From Armillaria gallica (taxonomy: Eukaryota > Basidiomycota > Agaricomycetes > Agaricales > Physalacriaceae), in assembly GCA_037576215.1 (NCBI GenBank), contig JBANDB010000001.1:1674001-1738000 (forward strand): a stretch of DNA of 64,000 bases, written 5' to 3'. Position numbers and translations under genes: made by a program. Shown piece after piece: positions 55,643-64,000 of this stretch. Below the pieces are notes generated by a model. That model was given only the letters and a program-made list of their open reading frames with translations, had not been told where the DNA came from and searched no databases. Within the stretch, counting starts at the first letter, position 1, and every line of letters begins with the position of its first letter.

Positions 55643-56638
55643 TGTACAAGATACGAAGAGTGGGTTTGAGTTTCTGGGGTGGTACCTCGTCAGTCGTGGT
55701 CTACTTAACGCTCATCGAGATTCCAGGGTCCTTTATGCGTGTTCTGCGGCTCCACGCGTCGCATACATAGAAGGAAGGCCTCATTTCCAACGTTTCTCCG
55801 GTTAATATTCACTTGGAAGGTCTCACACTATCTCATATCAGTTCTATTTATTTTCAAATCCTGTGGAGTCCATTAAGGTTACTACATGCCGACTGTCGTC
55901 CTCTGTCGTCTTCCGCTTCTCGGTGTCCCGTTTGCACAGCAGTACAAGAATATCTGAGGTGTTACAATGGAGTCATCCTATTAGGTTACGCTGTGATCGG
56001 TCTTCCAATACCGTCAACACCAACACCACCATTCATCCAGCTAAGGCTCGTATAGCATCCTTTCACATCCGTTATCTTCTCTCAGGTTCTAAAGATATCT
56101 GTCTTTCACGTCTCCACAATGCAAGCGCCACCTAAGACGACCTTCGATGCTCCACGCTAGTCGGACAAATCCGGTCTGCCCGCGCGTTCCTGTGGGCCTC
56201 GTTTCCGTTCGCGGAATTTCATCCCACTACGTCATAACCTTGGGTACAGCCATCATTTCATATCTTTTCCCCTTGGCCATGATCTGGTTCTACTCACGGT
56301 CTTCAACAGTGCGAAAAGCCTACATCTTCTCCTGTTTTACACGGGAATTATGTCCAGAACGTTGCAATTGATGTATCCTATCAGCACCCCAATTTTAATT
56401 CCATCAAACATCCATTCTGTTTCGAAATTGGGTAATCATCCCCAATCATCCCCGCCTTTCAAGGATGAATACCGCACCACAAGGGGAAATAAGGAACAAA
56501 GAAAGATGCAGATAGGGTGTGAGCTATTCCGGGATAATACACGCATTTGGTAGGCAGGTCATTTTTGCGCTTCTTCGCGCATGTATTTTGCAACAATACC
56601 CTTTCAGCCAATTCTTTTGGGTCGGAGATGTTCCTAGG
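55643..56638. other. Intergenic region, divergent promoters of rpiB and the inositol phosphatase
   Basis: About 1 kb with no supportable gene. Two overlapping short frames at 55813-56135 lack features. Confidence 0.5.
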
Positions 56639-56640
56639 TG

Positions 56641-56648
56641 GTATATAA
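56641..56648 (+). promoter_or_regulatory. TATA box of the inositol monophosphatase gene
   Basis: GTATATAA lies about 45 bases before the ATG at 56691, with the leader ending in CAGTC-ATG. Consensus match and spacing are good. Confidence 0.5.
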
Positions 56649-56690
56649 GACCACTGAATCTGCTAACAATTCCACATCGTTCCAGCAGTC

Positions 56691-57989
56691 ATGTCAGATC
56701 TTGACTTGAAGGCCATCCTTGACTTTACTGTCGCCCTCGCTTACGACGCTGGAAAACTGATAATCGAAGGGTCCGAGGCCATCCTACAGCCGGCATCTGT
56801 CGTTGACACCAAGAAGAACACAGTTGACCTCGTCACTGAATACGACGTCAGAGTCGAGGAACTTGTCAAAGAAAAACTCGGGGAGAAGTATCCCTCATTC
56901 CAGTTGTACGTATACTTTGTACCGGAGCGTGTTTATTCGTGTACATTGACTTTCTTGACAGTATTGGTGAGGAATCTTACGCGGCGGGCGCCCGACCAGA
57001 ATGGACGGACGAACCGACGTGGTGTGTTGACCCCATTGGTTAGTATACAGACGTTCAGGTTGCTTTCTTCGCGCTAACGCGTTTTCCCTTAGATGGAACA
57101 ACCAATTTCGTGCACGGTTTCCCTATGGTTGCTCTCTCCATCGCTCTCCTAGTCGAACGCCGTTCAGTTCTAGGCATCATATATAACCCTTCCTCGAAAC
57201 TATGGTAAATTATTCGAATTTCGGTACTATTTATCTTCTCACGTGCATCTGAAGTATACGGGCATCAAAGATGGGGGCTCGTACGTCACGAAGGGCGGCC
57301 CTGAGGGTGTTCGCCGAAAGTTACCTTTTGCGAACCCTGCTCAGCCCCTGCCTTCGTTGAGCAAAGCACAACTAGGTTAGATTCTATTAGTCCTCAATTA
57401 GCGCTTGTACCTGACACAGGTACCTCATAGCTGTTGAATGGGGCTTCGATCGTCGTATTCCACCTTTGGCTGCTCGTGCCGAGAGCTTCCACCGGTTGGT
57501 GAGCGACGCCGCTAATGGAATCCACAAGGCCCGCATGGCACACTCCTTGCGGTCTCTCGGTACCTCAGCTATGAACTTTGTATACGTCGCACAAGGTGCT
57601 TTCGACATGTATTGGTAAGTAATTGCCACTTGTATGGGGTGTGTTGATGCGATCCTGTGTGCTGTTCCTAGGGAAATCGGGCCCTGGCCCTGGGATGTTG
57701 CCGCAGGAGTGATCATTGCTCAAGAAGCAGGCGGGTTGGTCACAGGTTCCCATGAGGTCTTTGACTCGAGCAAAGACACTATCACTTTTGGCGAGGTTGG
57801 TGAGGAAATCTTGACTTCGAGGAAATACCTCGTCATTCGTCCGATTGGTGATTCTGAGGTATGCTCCTGTACCATGCTTGCACTTGACATATCATTTATC
57901 TCTCTCTATAGAACGAGACAGGTCGAGAAACTCAGAAGCGAATCATCTCCGAGTTCTATGAGACCGTCATTGACTATGACACGGTTTAG
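56691..57989 (+). CDS. Inositol monophosphatase
   Basis: Mg-dependent phosphatase releasing free myo-inositol (or acting on related sugar phosphates). Start [20 protein letters not shown]. Motif order is complete: [17 protein letters not shown] (with the metal-site D), FIGEESYA (metal-binding Glu pair), [17 protein letters not shown] (the DPIDGTTN signature, rebuilt across an intron), [31 protein letters not shown], and [18 protein letters not shown] (the WDxAAG motif). A last exon ends [15 protein letters not shown]. Oddities: one base seems missing in NP-FLETM (near 57191) and one at the exon start before [12 protein letters not shown] (near 57420). In such a conserved housekeeping gene with all motifs present, assembly errors are more likely than decay. 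About 320 residues. Confidence 0.82.
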
Positions 57990-59988
57990 GGTGTCAGTTC
58001 ACGCGGCCAGTCAGCCCAGTGGTCATGTTCGTTGCATATGTAGAGACCCGGTGTTCATGTAGAATTGTTCCCATAAAGCTTGTACCCATTGAATCTGTAA
58101 TTCTATCCATTCAATCTTCAACCAAACTTAGTTATTAGTACCTGTCATCTATGATTAAGTCTCAAGTTCGGCATTTACACGACGAGGATTGTCGCATGCA
58201 CCGGTCGGGCAGGCAGGCAGCTCGGCAATCTAGAATTCCGAGGACCTACCTGAACGCCAGAACCTGCTACCTTGATATTCTACTAACACACGCTTATGAT
58301 CATCTGCATCAATGGGAAATGAGCTGCTACATTGAGAAGAAGATCCATTCCACCTTCGTCGCCTACAGCAGCCCTATTTAGTATGTGACGCCACACGAGG
58401 ACAGGAACATACAACAAGAAGCACATACCACAATGGCAGGTGCCGAAGGTCTGAATCAATGCCTGAGAAATCTGGAGAAAGACAAGTAGTGGATGGTCGG
58501 TCTGTGTCGAATAGAGTCGTCTCTACGAATCGACGAGAACAGCTGTATGCGGTAATGGATTGAGCGCTCTCACGTTGTACCGGACCTGAGGTCGAGTCGA
58601 AGTTTCCATGAAGAACGTCATGACAAGCTGAGAAATATTAGAGCTAAGCAGCCTGAGCCAGCTTTCGTATGACTTGGTTCTTGATACGACGCTCCCCGTC
58701 CGTTGAGCGAAGTACCTGCTGCTGGAGTATTGTCGCCGATCATCATCATCAAGTTCCCATCGTACGGAATGGAAAAGAACTGAGTATCAACCATAAGGTA
58801 CCGCTCAGGGCGCGCGTCGTGGGTACTGGTCGTATGTTTTGGGGAGATCTATACCAGGTGTCGCAAGTACTTTCAGGCTTAGTACGTCCAAGTGCTTGTC
58901 TGCTAGTGAGAAAGGAAGGCCGTGGGTAGGGGCACTCGCAGGTGTTTCCGTCACCATAAATGTCTCTCTGCTGGAAGAGATGGACACCGAGTCGTTGTCT
59001 GCCAGAAGTCGAATCCATTCCCGTGGTGCTTACGTCGCCGAGTGTTCTTCCTGAAGGTGAAAGATACAGCATAGTCGATTCAGTCTTCTACGTGGAATCG
59101 ACTCGTTCCCGCGGCGCAGGACATCAGAGGCACAACTAGTCACAGAAGGTTTGGACCTGCTTCGGAGCCACCGTTGCAAATGGTTCGTATACCGTACAAG
59201 TCATCGACCTCGGTGTGCCTTTGTGATCATGACCGGTCTTCAACCTTCACAATCTGCTCAATAATCCGATTCCCGGGTGAAAGAGATTTTATCCCTTCGT
59301 TCATTGAGTTCACCTCATGCGACTGCTTATACTCGTTACGGTCGTGGTGGAGCCTTTGGGCAAATAGGTGCACCTGCGGAAAATAATAATAGGTATTAAT
59401 CGGAATTATTTACACAATAATATCTGTGGACTAGGTGATGCGTACCACGGCTCCGACCGCAACAGTCTTGGCCACAAATTGCGCTCTCGGCTGGTCTGAA
59501 GATGGGGATGGTGGGTAAATAAAAAAAACATCATTGACGTCAAAAAAAACCACATTAACCGACGACCGGCGGCCCCAGCCTGCGAAACCAGTTCTTGCCG
59601 TACCAAACCAGTGTGACTTACGAGACAAGATCGATACATAGTAGTTTGCTCCAGTGGATCCCGATCTGAGCAGTGAAGCGAAAATCATATGGTCTATATT
59701 TGTGTTTCTGATCCCTGACAAGGACGCGATTTGTGGCATTTGGTGGACAGAAAATCAGAGCCACAATGGGAATCCTTGAATTTCGGAACGGACCAGTAAA
59801 CGGTCCCGCCTAATTAACGGCGAGCTATGTGCGGCTCAAAGGTGACATGTTGAATATGAAATTATGCGACTGCAAGTGTCGGTGTGACAGAGAACGCCAC
59901 GGATTCTGGCCGGAGAACAATCATTAAAATATACAGTACACATATGTACATACCGCCAGCCGGAGAGCAACCGTCATGTCCGTGTCAA
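57990..59988. other. Gene-poor region between convergent genes
   Basis: About 2 kb. Minus-strand open frames at 58749-59072 overlap in two frames, and one contains HGLPFSLADKHLDVLSLKVL, which looks protein-like, but no family or complete model emerged. Otherwise nothing is seen. Confidence 0.4.
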
Positions 59989-61360
59989 TTATGAGATAAA
60001 CACTTTCCGTAGAGCGCTAAATGCACAAGTCGTGTTGCTCCGAGGGCATGTCACATTGCCATTATTTCTTGCGGCCATATCTTCCAGAGCCTGTCAAGTT
60101 GGAGTTCCGTCAATATGTCTTCTGGACCAGAAGATGACGAAGAAAGGGTACGTACCTCCCGCGAATAAACATGCCCATCCGGAAAGGCCATTGGTCCGTT
60201 ATCCTCGTCCATTATCTTTCCACTGATCCGACAGACAATCACTGAATTTGCATGATGGCTCATTGGGACATCTTTTGCGAGACATCCAAGCCCTAAGCCT
60301 TCTCTGGCGTCACCAGAGCGATCTCGCCCGCCCCAGCCTACGTCACACACAGGACAGTCGACGTTACGCGTGTCGTGGTTGCTGCATGCCGGAAGCTTAA
60401 GAGCAGCAAGACCAGCGTAGAGGGCTAGATATAGTATAGGTTCTGTCGGGAAAGCATTGAGGGCGTAAACGCTGGAACGAAAAGACGTAGTGAGTGTCGT
60501 CCAACGTGACAGATCATACAGTCGCTAGAACGAGATACATCTTAGAACCATAGCAAGAAAGAAAATATTGGTCCATGTACCTTGTAGGCACCGCAGTTTG
60601 TCCCCGGTCCGAAAGCTAAGAGGCAGGCGGCTTGCTGAATGGACGGTAAATGCGTCTCCTGCCATGCTGTCATATACCGCTGCAGTACGCAATAGCATCC
60701 TGCTTCTCTCCTCGTCTACACATCTCAATATATTCTTGCAGTCGTAGCTCAAACTCGAGCGTGTTCTTCATTTTCCTTAATGCTGCCTTGTTCTCGCTAC
60801 ACCAAGCCAAGGCCTCGGTACATCTATGTTCTGAGAGGGCGGACTCGATGCGATGCATGTCCATGAACAGATCTATATCCACCAGCGTCTCGATGCCCCG
60901 AGACTGGGCTATCGAGCGTGCAGTCGATGGCTTCCCTGTACGCAGAGCCCAGTCGACAAGCCAACGGTCGAGCTGAGTAGACGTTGACGTTGACGGGTCA
61001 GAAAGATGCTGCAGACGCTCCCGGATAACATCGAGGGTAGGCTGACCAGAGGTGGTATGTAAATCTGAGAGCTGCACGGCGATAAATACAAAGTTCCAAG
61101 TTGAACACGGAACCAGCGCACCTTTCGCTTCAGTCCTTCTACCCTCGCAATCATGGCATCTATCTCCTCTGTGCCTATCGCCGACCCAGTTGCAGTTCGC
61201 TTGATGAGCTCGCCAAAATCCCTTTCGAAATGCTTTTGGGACGTCCGAAATACGCGGCGATAATTCTCATACGGCACCTGAATGGAAGAATCAGGCTTTA
61301 TTTCTGCTGAACAGCGATATATAATCGTACACGCGTGAATGGCTGCTCTATGTCCGTCAT
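59989..61360 (-). CDS. FYV10: GID/CTLH E3 ubiquitin ligase subunit FYV10 (GID9, MAEA)
   Basis: RING-type subunit of the GID complex, which with Rmd5/Gid2 ubiquitinates gluconeogenic enzymes and other targets. The start MTDIEQPFTR is spliced to VPYENYRRVFRTSQKHFERD, the conserved N-terminus of MAEA proteins. A coiled-coil region (ATGSAIGTEEIDAMIARVEG) is followed by LQHLSDPSTSTSTQLDRWLV. The LisH/CTLH segment includes LFMDMHRIESALSEHRCTEA and LAWCSENKAALRKMKNTLEF. The CRA part has AACLLAFGPGTNCGAYK and VYALNAFPTEPILYLALYAG. The Gid-type RING has CPVCDVGWGG, HANSVIVCRISGKIMDEDNG and FPDGHVYSRE. It ends ALEDMAARNNGNVTCPRSNT through FSALRKVFIS. All junctions hold. About 400 residues, intact. Confidence 0.88.
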
Positions 61361-61732
61361 TACGATGGGTCGCCAGCAGAATCAAGATGGAATTAGGATG
61401 GAAGGAGGATGGAACACACGTGGTTGGTCAACAAAGTCCCACGGTCCGCCACGCTAAACATCCCCTTGGAAAGAAATTATTTTCCCCCATATGTAGAGGA
61501 ACCACCTTCTATGGATACTTGGTATAAATGCGTTAGGTGGAGTAATAGGTCTGCCTCAACTTCTTTGGGCCTTGAAAGCTCTGAGCAAATATCCATTGAT
61601 AAATACACGGTTACCTTGTCGAACAACGAACACTCGTCACTCAAATTTCTTGCAGGGACCAGGGAACAGGAGTCGACACTGAGGACAGTGGACACAAGAC
61701 AATATCCCAAAAATGAAATAATTCATAAACAA

Positions 61733-61811
61733 GCCCCATAGCCGATTTGAACGACTGACCTCACCATTCCGTGGATACGAGTGGCGCGCTCTACCACTGA
61801 GCTAAAAGGGC
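61733..61811 (-). tRNA. tRNA-Thr (anticodon CGT) with an 8-nt intron
   Basis: The minus strand folds as a full cloverleaf. Acceptor GCCCTTT pairs with ATGGGGC with one T:T mismatch. The D arm is GCTC...GAGC around AGTGGTA. The anticodon stem is CGCCA/TGGTG with loop start CT-CGT-A. Variable bases AGGTC come next, then the T arm AGTCG-TTCAAAT-CGGCT. Eight bases (TCCACGGA) between A37 and A38 are at the normal position of a nuclear tRNA intron. The 3' CCA is not encoded, as expected for eukaryotes. Confidence 0.85.
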
Positions 61812-64000
61812 AATATTGTTACGTGAGGCTGTATCAGACTTATCCTACGATATACTTGTTGGCCCTTGTCTATTCTGAACTCTTTTCTGTGCCATCCGCC
61901 GGACGTCATTGGACTAAGCCTGCGTACCGTACCATCTGAGAGGCACACTACACGCGACACTTGAATATTAGGAACACAAGTCTTCGCAGATCGTAGGCGT
62001 AGATCTTGCGTTATTTTTACTTGTCGTTCAATTCGCTCTCTGTTTCGCTCCCTCACCCTCGCTATTATTGCCTTTTTTCGCAAGGCACAGTACAGATCTA
62101 CGTTCACACGTTGGTTCAATGGTTTTTCCATCAGGCTCCGAGCTATCAGCTCCTGGTTCAAGAACATGTAACAAGCGTGAGATCCTGATATCCTATCGTC
62201 ACTTCCGTAATGTAGTCTATTGTGCGGTACCGCAGTCGTTGGTGGGAACCTCGGCAAGTGCCTTCGGTGCTTTTCGTGTTTCTCCGATTCTTTGTATTGC
62301 CCTAGGGCATGTTCTCTTTTCTTTTCTATTAACCCCATCTTATGCACAACGCCCGGTGATACCGATACGTTCTATCGGCGAGATTTAGTTAGTGCATGTA
62401 CGTATGTGAACACACGAGGCGGGCCCCTACATGGGCGCAGGTGTACGTACGGATCCCGTCAACTACCGCCAGTGTACGACGCACCTAAACAACGAGGCAA
62501 TATTATTCGGCATATGGGAGGTATACGAGAGACCAGGGGGCACATCTCAAACTCAAGGTGTGTAGGATGAGTATCGGACGTGAAAATTTGTCATTCAATC
62601 GGGTGACGACAGCGTCGAGGGTCTAGGGGTGCAATTCTAAATTCCGATGGCGTCACTGCAGGGTTGAAAAGGCCTGAAGGTACCGTACGCGGCAGGACGC
62701 CTATTTGCAGGACATATAACCATCCTCCCACCCCCTTAATTAAATGCCGTTAAACTAGGAACTTGCTCCACCGACATCGTGGGGCTGGCCGGTTGCTGGG
62801 CCCCCTGCATTTCAATCATGCAAAACGGTACCGAAATGTCATAAGTTTGTGAGTTCAGCGCTTACTGTTACCCCACCCTGATCTGTAATACATAGACGCG
62901 TCGTGTGTTCTGCCAGGAAGTCAATTGTGATGTTAGGCATGCTACCCATGGCAACGCGTGGCTTGATTTCTTCTTCCCAAATTCCCACCTTGTCTCTTGA
63001 CTGAATGGTTGGGAACGATCGCGACTCGCACTCTGTGTAGAACGCTCATTACCCAAGTACTTGGCCAACGAGATCACCATCGATCAGAGATCATCCACGT
63101 GGAGTGATCCGACCCTTCAATCCTGGTTCTCAGAGTATCTCTGGGTTCTAGTTTTTTCAACTGAGATGGGTTACCCGGAGAAAGGTTACCTCTGCCAGTA
63201 AAGTTCCGAGGATCTCTGTGTAATGCTGCCGCGGAAATCTTGAATCTCGCATCTTAGTATGGCCTCGCAACCAATTGCCGTTTCGTGGTCTGGAATGCAA
63301 GCAGATGCAAGCGTTCAGTTCGTGACAAATGTTTTTCATAATCGACCAACTATATCATAAGGCAGTCATATTATACATAACGTTCCACGTTTTCAAGGAA
63401 TATTTAGATCGCGTGGAATGAAGAAAATTCCATTTCACGATTTTTTGTCTGAGTCACGAGCAATATTCAAAAGCTATCATGCGTACGCTTCACTCCACCT
63501 AACACCGGCGTTGTTGCGCAAATATTATATAGTGGAGCTGTTACAGATTGCTTCGAAGGTTACTGGAATTTTGGTCGAGTATGTATCTGTTGCAAATTCA
63601 ACTCTTTGATTCAACTGTCACTTTGGCGCGGAGACAAATTTTATCTCTCCCGTTAGAGAGAATGCTAAGGTTTGCCAGGGTCTTGCCAGGGTTCACCTAC
63701 GGTCATGATCGATAAAACCTTCAAATTCGAGAGTTATACAAGCAAGTAGTATCGGATGCGCCAAGTAAGTGCTCGTCCGATAAATACGGCTTTACTTTGT
63801 AAACACTTTTCATTGTACATTAGACTTATCGCACTGCACGTTAGGCGACCCTAAGCCGAATTAACGCGGAACGACACGTCTTGTACAGCAAAGACAAAGG
63901 AAACGGCGTACTTGATTTTTTTTTCGATAACCCTGGATCAACCCTAGTGTTAGGTTTAGGCTGCGACACTGCGTCCCAAATTTGGGGCAGTAGATCATGG
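61812..64000. other. Right end of window, nothing recognised
   Basis: About 2.2 kb. The longest frame (61802-62347, minus, basic, 181 codons) overlaps the tRNA start and shows no domain, so it is not called. A pair of short direct repeats, GCCAGGGT-CTTGCCAGGGT, lies near 63680-63700. Confidence 0.4.

Noticed and set aside
58749..59072. Possible gene on the minus strand (HGLPFSLADKHLDVL)
   Set aside because: The protein-like piece is in one frame and the long open frame in another; no splice sites connect them and no family is recognised.
61802..62347. 181-codon basic frame on the minus strand
   Set aside because: It overlaps the tRNA, shows no family features, and the plus strand has equally long random frames.
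1..64000. CRISPR array or prokaryotic defence system
   Set aside because: The window is an intron-rich fungal chromosome, and no regularly spaced repeats of that kind are seen.

Overview
The window reads as nuclear DNA of a mushroom-forming basidiomycete (Agaricomycetes). The genes are split by many 45-70 nt GT-AG introns, and they carry lineage-typical families: DUF6534 seven-helix proteins, F-box-like proteins, MYND proteins, a macrofage-activating-type glycoprotein, fungal DUF4238 and a Xi-class glutathione transferase. There is no operon structure. Adjacent genes are often divergent across short shared promoters. All gene models were read by eye from splice sites and reading frames, so exon borders are approximate unless stated.

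Layout. 0.4-10.1 kb is an accessory block: an MFS transporter, a MYND protein, and a partial duplication containing two DUF4238 copies (both frameshifted) and a 5'-truncated MFS copy. 10.7-13.7 kb is housekeeping: a Yra1/ALY-type mRNA export adaptor, mitoribosomal mL59 and a TenA-like protein. 13.9-20.3 kb is decayed and mobile: an F-box pseudogene, a small gene of unknown function, and two nearly identical 1.6-kb DNA transposons inserted in opposite orientation, each with its own 8-bp target duplication. 20.6-31.6 kb holds a secreted carboxylesterase, a surface glycoprotein, a P450 with a broken 3' end, degenerate intergenic repeats and a small membrane protein. 32.8-42.5 kb holds an F-box-like protein, a class 3 lipase, a glutathionyl-hydroquinone reductase, ERG27 and a secreted GH31 glycosidase. 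43.6-50.5 kb holds a DUF6534 membrane protein, the telomere protein STN1 and an ankyrin/SEC-C/MYND protein. 50.5-55 kb is gene-poor with relics. 55-61.8 kb holds an RpiB-type isomerase, an inositol monophosphatase, the GID-complex subunit FYV10 and an intron-containing tRNA-Thr. 61.8-64 kb shows nothing recognisable.

The genes do not form one pathway. Core functions (mRNA export, mitochondrial translation, sterol synthesis, telomere capping, ubiquitin ligase) alternate with secreted or detoxifying enzymes and fast-evolving families. No clearly new multi-gene system was found. The strongest signals are the paired transposon insertions, one of which ends a host ORF exactly at its first base; the tandem SEC-C motifs in an ankyrin-MYND protein; and the MFS/DUF4238 duplication that differs by a 2.6-kb MYND segment. 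Several otherwise convincing genes carry single-base frameshifts, so residual indel errors in the assembly must be considered alongside real decay.
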